Shown: positions 50,562 through 59,507 of the stretch, one piece after another
How the letters are laid out: every line of letters starts with the position of its first letter
Numbering within the stretch: position 1 is the first letter of the stretch
Source: Labrys monachus
GTDB lineage: Bacteria > Pseudomonadota > Alphaproteobacteria > Rhizobiales > Labraceae
Direction of reading: 5' to 3'
NCBI RefSeq assembly: GCF_030814655.1
Contig: NZ_JAUSVK010000001.1
Location: forward strand, 2,437,501 to 2,501,500
Length of the DNA: 64,000 nucleotides
Position numbers and translations under genes: made by a program
Notes under the pieces: generated by a model
What the model saw: only the letters and a program-made list of their open reading frames with translations
What the model was told of the DNA's origin: nothing
Database searches by the model: none

Positions 50562-50902
50562 GGAAGGTTCGTCGGAAACAGATGGCCGCCGAGGCCGTCC
50601 AGCGGCAGCGGCACCGTCCAAAGCACGGCATCGAGCGGCAGGAAAGCATAAAGATGCGGAAACAGGGCGCCGCCGCGCGAGACTTCCCATTTGAGGGTAT
50701 CGCCCAGCCTCGCCGCATCGACGGCGGCGAGGACGAGGCCTTCCTGCGCGGCGAAATGCCTGGCCGCCGTCTCGCGCACGGTGGCCGCATCGGAGAAATG
50801 GATGAAGCCGTCCTCGATGTCGACCGGCGCCCCGTCGAAGCGGCCCTTCTCCTCGGCCGCGCGCCATTGTTGCGCCGTCGCGATCTTGTAAATGATCTTC
50901 AT
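50558..50902 (-). CDS. DUF952 family protein
   Basis: A 114-residue protein. The family pattern is clear: KIIYKIATAQQWRAAEEKGRFDGAPVDIEDGFIHFSDAATVRETAARHFAA, then LVLAAVDAARLGDTLKWEVSRGGALFPHLYAFLPLDAVLWTVPLPL. DUF952 proteins are small and widespread; their biochemical role is not settled. It is coupled to pyrD by ATGA, and the pair is frequent in alphaproteobacteria. Confidence 0.92.
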   Translation of the reverse strand: MKIIYKIATAQQWRAAEEKGRFDGAPVDIEDGFIHFSDAATVRETAARHFAAQEGLVLAAVDAARLGDTLKWEVSRGGALFPHLYAFLPLDAVLWTVPLPLDGLGGHLFPTNLP

Positions 50903-51265
50903 GCTCGATCCCCAGCCCGGCCTCGCCTATACGAAAGGCGGCGTTGCGCAAGCCGCCCGCCGGACACTCTATGCGGCATATTCATTATGTTCTTGATTGG
51001 CAAAGTGAATGTTTGATGTCGCCGATACAGTCCAGCGAGGCGCGTTGCGGCGGCTTGCACCGTTTTTCCATCGTTCGCGCGTAAAGTCGCATTGCGTCAG
51101 CCACCACAATGGCCCGATAAGGCCTTGTTTGCGCCGTGCGCCTGGTGGAAAGCACGTCGGCGCCGCCGGAGCCTGCAGCTGGAGCGGCAACGGGCCCTTA
51201 ACGGCCGTGGGCATAAAACAGTCGATTGTCGCGGATATTCGCTTCTCATGGGTTGGACGGAATGA
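50903..51265. other. Intergenic region between divergent DUF952 and PBP genes
   Basis: No gene is seen. It must hold promoters for both directions. An AT-rich segment (GCATATTCATTATGTTCTTG, 50973-50992) and CGGCTTGCACCGTTTTTCC (51049-51067) are the most promoter-like. GGCGGCGTTGCGCAAGCCGCC at 50938-50958 is an inverted repeat near the DUF952 start. Confidence 0.5.
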
Positions 51266-53503
51266 ATGGCGCAGGGGCAGCGGCGCATGATTGAACGGGT
51301 CGAGCCGCGCTTTGAGCCGGACAGGAAAGACGAGCCGGGCGCGGACACGGATGCCGATGGCGGCGGCTTGCGCCTGACGCGGGAGGACCGGCCGGCGCCT
51401 GTTCCGATCGAGGCCCGCGGTCGCGCCTCGGCGAGCCCGAAGACCGTGCGCCAGAAGAGCGGCAAGGGCTTCTTCGGCGGCGATGCCAGGACGTCGGGAT
51501 CGCGCGGCGGCTCGTCCGGCGGCGGCCGGGGGCGCAGGCCGCGTCGGCGGCGCTCCTTCCTGTTCCGCCTGGTCTACTGGTCCTTCGTGCTGGCGATGTG
51601 GGGATTGCTCGGCGTCGGCGGCATCGTCGCCTGGTATGCCGCGCATCTGCCGCCGATCCAGAACCTCGAAGTGCCGCAGCGTCCGCCCAACGTGCAGATC
51701 GTGTCGGCGGACGGTGCCGTCCTCGCCAATCGCGGCGATATGGGCGGAGCCGCCGTCTCGATCAAGGACCTGCCTTCCTACGTGCCCCAGGCCTTCGTCG
51801 CCATCGAGGACCGGCGCTTCTATTCGCATTTCGGCATCGATCCGATCGGCCTCGCCCGCGCCGCCTTCGTCGCCATCACCACCCACCGCGCCACGCAGGG
51901 CGGCTCGACGCTGACGCAGCAGCTCGCCAAGAACGTGTTCCTGACCCAGGAACGCAGCCTGCAACGCAAGGTCCAGGAAGCGATCCTGGCGATCTGGCTC
52001 GAACACAAGTTCACCAAGGACCAGATCCTCGAAATGTATATCAACCGCGTCTATTTCGGCGCGGGAGCCTATGGCATCGAGGCGGCGGCCCAGCGCTATT
52101 TCCACGAGCCGGCGAAGAGCCTCAGCATCGCCGAGGCCGCGACCCTGGCCGGGCTGATGAAGGCGCCGTCCTCCCTCGCGCCGAACAAGAATCCGAAGGG
52201 CGCGCAGGCCCGCGCCCATGAGGTGCTCGACGCCATGGTCGACACCAAGGTGATCACGCCGCAGCAGGAGCAGCAGGCCCTCGCCACGCCGGTGAAGGTC
52301 TCCAAATTCGCCAGCGAATCGTCCGGCAACTATCCGGCCGACTGGATCATGGGCCTCCTCGACGACTTCACCGGCCCGCTCGATACCGACGTCATCGTCG
52401 ACACGACGATCGATTCGAAGCTGCAGTCGCTGGGCGAGCAATCCCTGCGGCAGGCGCTCGACAAATCGGGCGCGAAGCTCCACGTCTCGCAGGGCGCCCT
52501 CGTCGCCATGGACCCCGACGGAGCGGTGCGGGCGATGGTCGGCGGGCGTTCCTACGCCGACAGCCAGTTCAATCGCGTCATCATGGCCCATCGCCAGCCG
52601 GGATCGACCTTCAAGCCCTTCGTCTATCTCGCCGCGCTGGAAGCCGGGGCGACGCCCGATACGGTGCGCGACGACGCGCCGGTGAGCCTCGCCGGCTGGA
52701 ACCCGGCCGACTTCTCCAAGGAATATCGCGGGCCGGTCTCGCTGACGACGGCGCTCGCCCTCTCCCTCAACACCGTCGCCGTGCGCCTGTGCGCCGAAGT
52801 GGGGGCGAAGACGGTGGTCGACGTCGCCCATCGCCTCGGCATTTCATCCAATCTCGAGCCGAACCCGTCGATCGCGCTCGGCACCTCGGAAGTGACGCCG
52901 CTCGAGATCACCTCCGCCTATGCCACCTTCGCCAATGGCGGGCATCTCGTCATCCCCTATGTCGTCAAGCGTATCCGCACGGTGAAAGGCAAGGTCCTGT
53001 TCCAGCGCGGGCCGCCAATGGGCCAGACCGTCATCTCCGACGACAAGGTCGGCATGATGAACTCCATGATGAGCGAGACGCTCACCGTCGGCACCGCCCG
53101 CAAATGGGCGCTCTCGGGCTGGCAGGCCGCCGGCAAGAGCGGCACCAGCCAGAACTTCCGCGATGCCTGGTTCATCGGCTTCACCAGCCACATGGTGACG
53201 TCGGTCTGGGTCGGCAACGACGACGGTTCGTCGACCAAGCGAATCACCGGCGGCGCCATGCCGGCGCAGATCTGGAACACCTTCATGAAGACGGCCCACA
53301 AGGGCCTTGCGCCGCGGCCGCTGCCGGGCGCGCCCTGGGTGCATCAGGAGGCGCCGGTCGACCCGGCCGTCGACGCCCAGCAGCCGCAGATCGACGGTGC
53401 GCCGGACGACCAGCCCGTGGCGATGGACCCGTCTTATGACGGCGGCCCGCCGCCGGACCGGCCGGGCATCGGCGACTGGCTTCACCGGGTGCTGGGCAAT
53501 TGA
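51266..53503 (+). CDS. Class A penicillin-binding protein (PBP1a-type)
   Basis: A 745-residue bifunctional peptidoglycan synthase. A basic, Gly/Arg-rich cytoplasmic N-terminus of about 95 residues precedes one membrane segment (98-125). The glycosyltransferase domain has the catalytic Glu181 in FVAIEDRRFYSHFGID, RATQGGSTLTQQLAKN and YFGAGAYGIEAAAQRYF. The transpeptidase domain has Ser447 in RQPGSTFKPFVYLAALE, the Ser-Leu-Asn triad LALSLNTVAV and AAGKSGTSQNFRDAWFIGFT. The Pro/Asp-rich tail is disordered. It is divergent from the pyrD-DUF952 unit. Confidence 0.95.
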   Translation: MAQGQRRMIERVEPRFEPDRKDEPGADTDADGGGLRLTREDRPAPVPIEARGRASASPKTVRQKSGKGFFGGDARTSGSRGGSSGGGRGRRPRRRRSFLFRLVYWSFVLAMWGLLGVGGIVAWYAAHLPPIQNLEVPQRPPNVQIVSADGAVLANRGDMGGAAVSIKDLPSYVPQAFVAIEDRRFYSHFGIDPIGLARAAFVAITTHRATQGGSTLTQQLAKNVFLTQERSLQRKVQEAILAIWLEHKFTKDQILEMYINRVYFGAGAYGIEAAAQRYFHEPAKSLSIAEAATLAGLMKAPSSLAPNKNPKGAQARAHEVLDAMVDTKVITPQQEQQALATPVKVSKFASESSGNYPADWIMGLLDDFTGPLDTDVIVDTTIDSKLQSLGEQSLRQALDKSGAKLHVSQGALVAMDPDGAVRAMVGGRSYADSQFNRVIMAHRQPGSTFKPFVYLAALEAGATPDTVRDDAPVSLAGWNPADFSKEYRGPVSLTTALALSLNTVAVRLCAEVGAKTVVDVAHRLGISSNLEPNPSIALGTSEVTPLEITSAYATFANGGHLVIPYVVKRIRTVKGKVLFQRGPPMGQTVISDDKVGMMNSMMSETLTVGTARKWALSGWQAAGKSGTSQNFRDAWFIGFTSHMVTSVWVGNDDGSSTKRITGGAMPAQIWNTFMKTAHKGLAPRPLPGAPWVHQEAPVDPAVDAQQPQIDGAPDDQPVAMDPSYDGGPPPDRPGIGDWLHRVLGN

Positions 53504-53507
53504 GGCG

Positions 53508-53586
53508 GAGGGTCGATCACCGATCGACCTCTTCCTTTCCGGCAGACGCGACGGTTCCAAGACGGGCGATCGGTGGTCGCCCCTCC
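53508..53586. repeat. REP-type inverted repeat, GATCACCGATC head
   Basis: GAGGGTCGATCACCGATCGA at the left and GGGCGATCGGTGGTCGCCCC at the right are inverted copies with changes in the head. The spacer has CTTCCTTTCCGG and GGTTCCAAG. The same head occurs at 59508-59587. It lies after the PBP stop. Confidence 0.85.
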
Positions 53587-53638
53587 ATCCGCACCTTTCG
53601 CCGGTAAAGAAAAGGTCGAGGAGAACGCCGCCGATGCT

Positions 53639-54895
53639 TCACGCGCTCTGCCGCGAGCGGCCCTTCGCCGCGAGGAGGAGGGTGATCGCCAGGCTGCCGA
53701 CGGTGGCGATGCCGCCGAACAGGAAGGGCGTGGCCGAGGTGAAGCAGCTGGCGATCAGGCCGGCCGCCGGCCCGGTGATGCCGAGCGACACGTCGAGGAA
53801 CATCGAATAGAGGCCGAGCGCCGATCCCCGGTTCGCGGCAGGCACGCTGGCGACGGCCTGCACGCCGATCGCCGGGAAGACGAGGCTGAAGCCGAAGCCG
53901 GCGAGCCCGGCGCCGATCAGCGCCATCGCCGGCGCATCGGCGCTCCACACCACCATCAGCCCGACGAACTGCAGGACCAGCGAGACGATCGCCACCTTCA
54001 GGCCGCCATAGAGGTTGATCGTGTCGGCGAAGATCAGCCGGCAGGCCATGAAGGCGACGCCGAACACGCTGAGGGCGAAGGCGGCGCCCTCCCAGCCGCG
54101 GCTGGCGTAGAACAGCGTGATGAAGGTGGTGATCGTGCCGAAGCCGGCGGTCGCCAGGGCAAGGGCGATGCCCGGCAGCAGGACGCGCGACAGCACCCGG
54201 CCGACGCCGAGCCGGCCTTCGCCGCCGACCATGGCGGTCGCCGGCTTGGGCAGCGCGATGGCGAGGCCGAGCGCGGCGAGCAGCATGACGCTGACGCCGA
54301 GGCTGGCAAAGCCCAGCAGTCCCATCAGGTAGACGCCCGCGGGAGCGCCGAGGGCGAGCGCGCCATAGGTGGATACCCCGTTCCAGGCGATGATGCGGGC
54401 GGTGTATTCGGGGCCGACGCGTCCGATGGCCCAGGCGATGGCGCCGGTGCCGATCAGGCTTTCACCGATGCCGAGCGCCAGGCGGCTCGCCAGCAGCAGG
54501 CCGAGGCCGAGCGCCGGAACGCCTTCCAGGAGGGCGGAGGCGAGCAGCAGCACGCCGCTCGCAAAGCCGGCCATCAGGCCCCAGATCACCGTGCGCTTGG
54601 GGCCGCGCGTATCGGCGATCCGCCCGACCTGGGCGCGGGTCAGCACGGTCGCGATATATTGGATGCTGATGACGAAGCCGGCCATCACCGTGCTGTAGCC
54701 GAGCGTGCCGTGGACATAGGTCGGCAGGACCGCCAGCGGAAGCCCGATGGTCAGGTAGCCGACGAAGGTGACGAAGACGGTCGCGATGATCTGGGCATTG
54801 CCGTCCCTGCTGTTCCGCTTGGGAACAGAGGCGTCGGCGGCATGGTCGGCGGGCACGGGAGAGGGTCCTTCGGCAAGCGCGCGGACGGGAGGCAA
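53639..54895 (-). CDS. MFS transporter (YhhS/arabinose-efflux-like)
   Basis: A 418-residue permease with about twelve hydrophobic segments. The MFS loop motif between segments 2 and 3 is VLTRAQVGRIADTRGPKRTVIWG. The second half repeats the fold (FGVAFMACRLIFADTINLYGGLKVAIVS). The Gly-rich, short-loop sequence is like YhhS/YfcJ-type drug or sugar efflux proteins. The start is unclear: 54895 is a TTG, 54856 a GTG, and neither has a good ribosome site. Substrate unknown. Confidence 0.85.
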   Translation of the reverse strand: MPPVRALAEGPSPVPADHAADASVPKRNSRDGNAQIIATVFVTFVGYLTIGLPLAVLPTYVHGTLGYSTVMAGFVISIQYIATVLTRAQVGRIADTRGPKRTVIWGLMAGFASGVLLLASALLEGVPALGLGLLLASRLALGIGESLIGTGAIAWAIGRVGPEYTARIIAWNGVSTYGALALGAPAGVYLMGLLGFASLGVSVMLLAALGLAIALPKPATAMVGGEGRLGVGRVLSRVLLPGIALALATAGFGTITTFITLFYASRGWEGAAFALSVFGVAFMACRLIFADTINLYGGLKVAIVSLVLQFVGLMVVWSADAPAMALIGAGLAGFGFSLVFPAIGVQAVASVPAANRGSALGLYSMFLDVSLGITGPAAGLIASCFTSATPFLFGGIATVGSLAITLLLAAKGRSRQSA

Positions 54896-55326
54896 ATCGG
54901 GGCGAGTCCAGGCGGGCGGCCATTATGGCGGCCGCGATTTTTCCGTCCCATGATCTTTTTGCAAAACTGCCATCCGGATTTGCAGGCCGCAGCGCCGAAG
55001 ACGTGACGTCAGCAGCGGCGCAGCGCTTGCCCTACCCTCTTCCCCGCGATGCGGGGAGAGGGGACCTCGGATCGGGAAACGTCTCCGTCTCGCCCGGCCA
55101 GTTCGAGACGTGACGCCGGCCACTCCTTCTCCCCGTCCTTACGGGGAGAAGGGTAGGATGAGGGGCGGCGCGATCGCCTGCTCGACGAGGGCGGGCGGCG
55201 GCGTTGCCCTCACCTCTATCCTCTCCCCGCGATGCGGGGAGAGGGAACCTCGGCGTCGAGACGGGTCGGAAATGTCTTCGTCTCGCCCGACCGGTTCGGG
55301 ACGCGACGCAAGGGGCAGCCATGCCT
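54896..55326. repeat. Intergenic region with three CCTCTCCCC hairpins
   Basis: CTCTTCCCCGCGATGCGGGG (55038), CTTCTCCCCGTCCTTACGGG (55125) and CCTCTCCCCGCGATGCGGGG (55219) are hairpins of one kind, each followed by GAGAGG or GAGAAGG. Words like GAAACGTCTCCGTCTCGCCC and AAATGTCTTCGTCTCGCCC recur after the first and third, about 190 bp apart, so two copies of a larger unit seem present with the middle hairpin inverted. Similar hairpins lie inside the MITE-like elements. No gene is seen. Confidence 0.7.
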
Positions 55327-55701
55327 CTACCCCAGATCCATCTCGAAGGCGTTGGCGTTGTGGACGGGCCAGCGGCGCGGCGAGACGAAGACGGCGTCGA
55401 AACGCTGCGTCATGGCCATGTGGCCGGGATGGCGCGCCAGCCAGATGCGGGCGGCCGCGGCGATCCGCCGCCGCTGCGCCGGCGTGATCGCTTCATAGGC
55501 CGAGGCCGCATCGAGACGGCCCTTGACCTCGATGAAGACGAGCGTGTCGCCCCGCGAGGCGACGAGGTCGATCTCCCCTGCCTGCGTCTTGAAGCGGCGG
55601 GCGAGGATACGGTAGCCCTTCAGGCGCAGGAGCCATGCCGCCCTGGCCTCGGCGCCGAGGCCGAAGCGGAAGGCGGTCCGGCGCGCGTCGCGCCCGCTCA
55701 C
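55327..55701 (-). CDS. yraN: YraN family (UPF0102) endonuclease-like protein
   Basis: A 124-residue protein with the nuclease-fold pattern: FGLGAEARAAWLLRLKGYRILARRFKTQAGEIDLVASRGDTLVFIEVKGR, which holds Glu-Ile-Asp and Glu-Val-Lys, the metal and catalytic residues of the PD-(D/E)xK superfamily. The family is linked to Holliday junctions or DNA uptake by similarity, without firm proof. It overlaps rsmI by ATGA. The usual partner, rsmI, is directly upstream. Confidence 0.94.
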   Translation of the reverse strand: MSGRDARRTAFRFGLGAEARAAWLLRLKGYRILARRFKTQAGEIDLVASRGDTLVFIEVKGRLDAASAYEAITPAQRRRIAAAARIWLARHPGHMAMTQRFDAVFVSPRRWPVHNANAFEMDLG

Positions 55702-56624
55702 GACGCCCGGCTGCGCCGTTCGGCCGCCATCTCGACGGCCCGGGCATAGACATCGCGCCGGGGCAGGCCGAGGCGGGCGGACACCGTCGTCGCCGCATCC
55801 TTCACCGAAAGGCTGTCGAGGGCGACGGCGAGCGAGGCTTCCATGTCGTGCTCGCTGGCGCGCTCCTCGACCGGCGGGCCGACGATCACCACGATCTCGC
55901 CCCGGGGCTCGTCCGCCAGGGCGAAATCGGTGGCCAGCGAAACCAGCGTGCCGCGATAGACGGTCTCGAACGCCTTGGTGAGCTCGCGCGCCACGGTGGC
56001 GCTGCGGTCGCCGAGCGCCGTCGCCATGGCGGCGAGGCTGTCGGCGAGGCGCGGGCCGCTCTCGTAGAAGATCAGCGTGGCCGGAATCGTCTTGAGTTCG
56101 GCCAGCCGGTTGACCCGGGCGCCGTCCCGGGCCGGCAGGAAGCCCTCGAAGAAGAAGCGGTCGGTCGGCAGGCCCGCGAGCGTGAGCGCCGCCAGCGCCG
56201 CGGACGGGCCGGGGGCCGAGAACACCGCCACGCCGGCCTCGATGGCCTCGCGCACCAGCTTGAAGCCGGGATCGGACACCATCGGCGTGCCCGCATCCGA
56301 GACCAGGGCCACCGCCTGGCCGCTGTTCAGGCGGTTCAGGATCTGGGGGCGCATGCGGGGCGCATTGTGGTCGTTATAGGCGAGCAGGGTGGCGCCGATG
56401 CCGTAATGGTTGGTGAGGCGGGCAGTGACGCGAGTGTCCTCGCAGACGATCAGGTCGGCCGCGGCCAAGGTCGCCAAGGCCCGCAAGGTGACGTCGCCGA
56501 GATTGCCGATCGGCGTCGCCACGACATGAAGGCCCGGAATCAGCGAGGGGGGCGTCAGGCGCTGGCCGTGCAGGATATAGGTTCGCTCGGCGCTGTCGGA
56601 GGAGGGAGAGAAATCGGGACGCAT
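55698..56624 (-). CDS. rsmI: 16S rRNA (cytidine-1402-2'-O)-methyltransferase RsmI
   Basis: A 308-residue SAM-dependent methyltransferase of the tetrapyrrole-methylase fold that modifies C1402 of 16S rRNA. LHVVATPIGNLGDVTLRAL, DLIVCEDTRVTARLTNHYGI, ALVSDAGTPMVSDPGFKLV, VFSAPGPSAALAALTLAGLPTDRFFFEGFLP and LIFYESGPRLADSL are characteristic, as is ARELTKAFETVYRGTL. The start ATG at 56624 leaves a 20-residue lead. It is coupled to yraN and lies divergent from pncA. Confidence 0.96.
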   Translation of the reverse strand: MRPDFSPSSDSAERTYILHGQRLTPPSLIPGLHVVATPIGNLGDVTLRALATLAAADLIVCEDTRVTARLTNHYGIGATLLAYNDHNAPRMRPQILNRLNSGQAVALVSDAGTPMVSDPGFKLVREAIEAGVAVFSAPGPSAALAALTLAGLPTDRFFFEGFLPARDGARVNRLAELKTIPATLIFYESGPRLADSLAAMATALGDRSATVARELTKAFETVYRGTLVSLATDFALADEPRGEIVVIVGPPVEERASEHDMEASLAVALDSLSVKDAATTVSARLGLPRRDVYARAVEMAAERRSRAS

Positions 56625-56763
56625 AGGGTCCTGCCTTTATCCGCCCGCGTCGCGATGGGGCGGCCACTGCGTTGCGTAGCATTGCCGGGGGGCTCGACGC
56701 AAAGGCAAGTTGATCTTGCCGCCTCCGGCGCCGATGATGGCGCAAAGCAGCAAGGGATTTGCG

Positions 56764-57381
56764 ATGAAGCCGGGCGAGACGGACGTTCTTCTGGTGATCG
56801 ATGTGCAGAATGATTTCTGCCCGGGCGGTGCGCTCGCCGTGCCGGACGGCGATTCGGTGGTGCCGGACATCAATCGCATCGCCATGAGTTTCGACCGCTG
56901 CGTGCTGACGCAGGACTGGCATCCGGCCGGCCATTCCTCCTTCGCCTCGAGCCATCCGGGCCGCCAGCCCTATTCGACCGTCGCCATGCCCTATGGCGAG
57001 CAGACTTTGTGGCCGGACCACTGCGTCCAGGGGACGAAGGGCGCGGAATTCCATCCGGGCCTTGCCCTGCCGCGCGCCGGCCTCGTCATCCGCAAGGGAT
57101 TCCGCCCGGCGATCGACAGCTATTCGGCCTTCTTCGAGAATGACGGGCGGACGCCGACCGGGCTTGCCGGCTATCTCAGGGAATGCGGCCTGTCGCGGAT
57201 CTTCTGTGTCGGGCTCGCCACCGATTTCTGCGTGCGCTATTCGGCCGAGGACGCACGGCGGCTCGGCTTCGAGACGGTGGTGGTGCTCGGCGCCTGCCGC
57301 GGCATCGACCTCGACGGCTCGATCGCCGCCGGCATCGGCGCCATGAAGGCGGCCGGCGCGGTGCTCGTCGACTGGATCTAG
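56764..57381 (+). CDS. pncA: Nicotinamidase/pyrazinamidase
   Basis: A 205-residue isochorismatase-fold hydrolase that turns nicotinamide into nicotinate. The catalytic triad is visible: Asp in LLVIDVQNDFCPGG, Lys in VIRKGFRP, and Cys in GLATDFCVRYSAEDARRLGF. The metal site is in LTQDWHPAGHSSFAS with WPDHCVQGT. ATG 56764 follows AAGGG. It feeds NAD salvage; the distant reductase-like gene at 37.5 kb could in principle use downstream nicotinate products, but no direct link is visible. Confidence 0.95.
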   Translation: MKPGETDVLLVIDVQNDFCPGGALAVPDGDSVVPDINRIAMSFDRCVLTQDWHPAGHSSFASSHPGRQPYSTVAMPYGEQTLWPDHCVQGTKGAEFHPGLALPRAGLVIRKGFRPAIDSYSAFFENDGRTPTGLAGYLRECGLSRIFCVGLATDFCVRYSAEDARRLGFETVVVLGACRGIDLDGSIAAGIGAMKAAGAVLVDWI

Positions 57382-57516
57382 CCGGTCTCGTGCGGATACC
57401 ACTGCGCTTCGGTGCGGAGGGCAATCCGGAGCGGACCGAAATGGTGACTTGAACCGCCGGGCGTTCGGCGCGATCATGACGTTATGACGACAGGCCCTAT
57501 CTGACATGGAGGCGTC

Positions 57517-57903
57517 ATGACGGAGTCCGATCCGCCGGGATCGCAGGTTTCGCGGAGCGAGGGAGCCGACATAGCGGTCTTTCCGGCTCCGCGCCGGCCC
57601 GATCCCCCCACCATCGCATTCGACCGGCACGAATTGCGCCAGATCCTCGATCTCTATGGCCGCATGGTCGCCTATGGCGAGTGGCGCGATTACGCCATCG
57701 ATTTCCTGCGCGACAAGGCGATTTTCTCGATCTTTCGCCGCTCTTCGGAGATGCCGCTCTACCGTATCGTCAAGGACCCGGCCCTGGCCCAGCGCCAGGG
57801 CGCCTACAGCGTCCTCGCGCCGACCGGCATGATCCTCAAGCGCGGGCATGACCTCGCCCGCGTGCTGCAGGTGATCGACAAGCCGGTGCGGGTGGTGGTG
57901 TAG
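57517..57903 (+). CDS. DUF2794 family protein
   Basis: A 128-residue protein of a family found mostly in alphaproteobacteria. The conserved core is TIAFDRHELRQILDLYGRMVAYGEWRDYAIDFLRDKAIFSIFRRSSEMPLYRIVKDPALAQRQGAYSVLAPTGMILKRGHDLARVLQVID. The first 35 residues are polar. The function is unknown. It has no obvious operon partner, and is followed by a REP-type pair. Confidence 0.88.
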   Translation: MTESDPPGSQVSRSEGADIAVFPAPRRPDPPTIAFDRHELRQILDLYGRMVAYGEWRDYAIDFLRDKAIFSIFRRSSEMPLYRIVKDPALAQRQGAYSVLAPTGMILKRGHDLARVLQVIDKPVRVVV

Positions 57904-57904
57904 G

Positions 57905-58017
57905 GAGCGGGACATCCCTGTCCGCTCTGGAGGGCGCACGCCTTCCAGGTGACGGGAGGGCCCTGGCTATCGCCGCGGCGAACCGGCGCGAAGATGCGGA
58001 CAGGGATGTCCGCGCTG
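57905..58017. repeat. REP-type inverted repeat, GGACATCCCTGTCC head
   Basis: GAGCGGGACATCCCTGTCCG on the left mirrors GCGGACAGGGATGTCCGCGC on the right. The spacer of about 75 bases is longer than in the other pairs and holds CTTCCAGG and inner small palindromes (GGGAGGGCCCTGG). It lies between the convergent DUF2794 and tesA genes. Confidence 0.85.
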
Positions 58018-58021
58018 CCGT

Positions 58022-58690
58022 CTATGGCATCCCCTTCACGAAAGCCGCTACGGCCGGCGCCATCTTTGCCACGATGACGTCGACGCCCTGCGCCGTGGGG
58101 TGCATGCCGTCCGCCTGGTTAAGCTTCTGGTTTCCCGCCACGCCGTCGAGGAAGAATGGGTACAGTCCGACGCCGTAGCGGACGGCGAGGTCCGGATAGA
58201 TGGTGTCGAAGGATTTCTGGTAGTCGGGGCCGAGATTGGGCGCGGCGCGCATGCCGAGCAGCATGACCGCGATCCTGCGTTCCTTCAGCCGCGACAGGAT
58301 GGCGTCGAGCGCGGCTCTCGTCCGGGCGGGGTCGAAGCCGCGCAGCATGTCGTTGGCGCCGAGTTCGAGCAGCACCGCGTCGGTGCCGTCCGGGACCGAC
58401 CAGTCGATCCGCGCGAGGCCGTCGTCGGCGGTGTCGCCGGAGACGCCGGCATTGTCGATGGCGACGTCGAGGCCCTGCGCGGTGAGGGCGGCCTGGAGCT
58501 TCACCGGATAGGCGTCCCCGGCCGGCAGGCCGAGGCCGGCGGTGAGGCTGTCGCCCAGCGCGACGATGTGGAGGGATCGCGCCGCTGCCGGCTGCAGCGC
58601 CGCCGCCAGCAGCGCGAGCGCGGCCAGGGCAGCGGCGCGACGGCGAATTGCCACAATCCATGCGTAGACGGGGATGCTGCAGACGGGCAT
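58022..58690 (-). CDS. tesA: Arylesterase/thioesterase TesA (SGNH hydrolase)
   Basis: A 222-residue secreted hydrolase. The signal-like hydrophobic region RAAALAALALLAAALQPAAARS precedes the nucleophile Ser in LHIVALGDSLTAGLGLPAG. Block II Gly, block III ELGANDMLRG and block V DGMHP (Asp/His) complete the SGNH catalytic set. ATG 58690 has GGAAGG; a GTG at the second charged segment is an alternative. It is divergent from the ABC ATPase gene, the usual tesA-ybbA arrangement. Confidence 0.94.
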   Translation of the reverse strand: MPVCSIPVYAWIVAIRRRAAALAALALLAAALQPAAARSLHIVALGDSLTAGLGLPAGDAYPVKLQAALTAQGLDVAIDNAGVSGDTADDGLARIDWSVPDGTDAVLLELGANDMLRGFDPARTRAALDAILSRLKERRIAVMLLGMRAAPNLGPDYQKSFDTIYPDLAVRYGVGLYPFFLDGVAGNQKLNQADGMHPTAQGVDVIVAKMAPAVAAFVKGMP

Positions 58691-58759
58691 GCCTTCCGAA
58701 CTCTTCTGTTGGCCGGAAAGCGGTGGCGCTTTGCGGACTGGGCCTTTACGGGAATGATC

Positions 58760-59458
58760 ATGAACGAAGCGATCGATCTGGCCGATGTCCATCTCAGCCT
58801 CGGCACCGGTGCGGCGCGCGTTCACATTCTCAAGGGCGTTACGCTGAAAATAAGGCAGGGCGAGGCCATCGGCCTGGTCGGTCCATCCGGTTCCGGCAAA
58901 TCGACCCTGCTGATGACGCTCGGTGGCCTCGAAAGGCCGGACAGCGGCATGGTCCGCATCGCCGGGCAGGATCTCGGCGTCCTGAACGAAGACGGGCTCG
59001 CCCGTTTCCGCGGGCGGCATATCGGCATCGTCTTCCAGTCCTTCCACCTCATCCCGACCATGACGGCGCTGGAGAATGTCGCGGTTCCCCTGGAGCTCGC
59101 CGGACGGCGCGATGCCTTCGCCAGGGCCGAGGCGGAACTGGCGGCGGTGGGGCTGGCGGGGCGCCAGGCCCATTATCCCGCGCAATTGTCCGGCGGCGAG
59201 CAGCAGAGGGTGGCGCTGGCGCGGGCGCTCGCACCCGAGCCGGCCATCCTCATCGCGGACGAGCCGACCGGCAATCTCGACGAGGATACCGGCCGCGGCA
59301 TCGTCGAGCTGATGTTCCGGCTCAAGCGCGAGCGCGGGGCGACGCTGGTGCTCGTCACCCACGACCTGGCGCTGGCGGCGCGCTGCGACCGCATGATCCG
59401 CATCCGCTCCGGCCGGATCGAGACCGACGAGACGCCCGAAGCCGAAGCGGCGGAGTAG
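58760..59458 (+). CDS. ybbA: YbbA-type ABC transporter ATPase
   Basis: A 232-residue ATPase of the LolD/YbbA type. Walker A is GPSGSGKST, the signature is AQLSGGEQQRVALARAL, and Walker B is ILIADEPTGNLDEDTG with the His in LVLVTHDL. In E. coli and many proteobacteria ybbA is divergent from tesA and is followed by the large permease ybbP. Here the next gene on the plus strand is about 750 bp away and is a LysR regulator, so no permease is adjacent. The protein may pair with a permease elsewhere or the locus may be reduced. Confidence 0.9.
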   Translation: MNEAIDLADVHLSLGTGAARVHILKGVTLKIRQGEAIGLVGPSGSGKSTLLMTLGGLERPDSGMVRIAGQDLGVLNEDGLARFRGRHIGIVFQSFHLIPTMTALENVAVPLELAGRRDAFARAEAELAAVGLAGRQAHYPAQLSGGEQQRVALARALAPEPAILIADEPTGNLDEDTGRGIVELMFRLKRERGATLVLVTHDLALAARCDRMIRIRSGRIETDETPEAEAAE

Positions 59459-59507
59459 GGCAGACATCTGCCCCGAGGTGCGGGGTTTGCGGGAGATGGC
59501 GCGAACG

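Noticed and set aside
37525-57381. A nicotinate degradation island linking the Hnr-like gene and pncA
   Set aside because: The two genes are 18 kb apart with unrelated genes between, and no hydroxylase or enamidase is present. pncA is a normal NAD-salvage gene.
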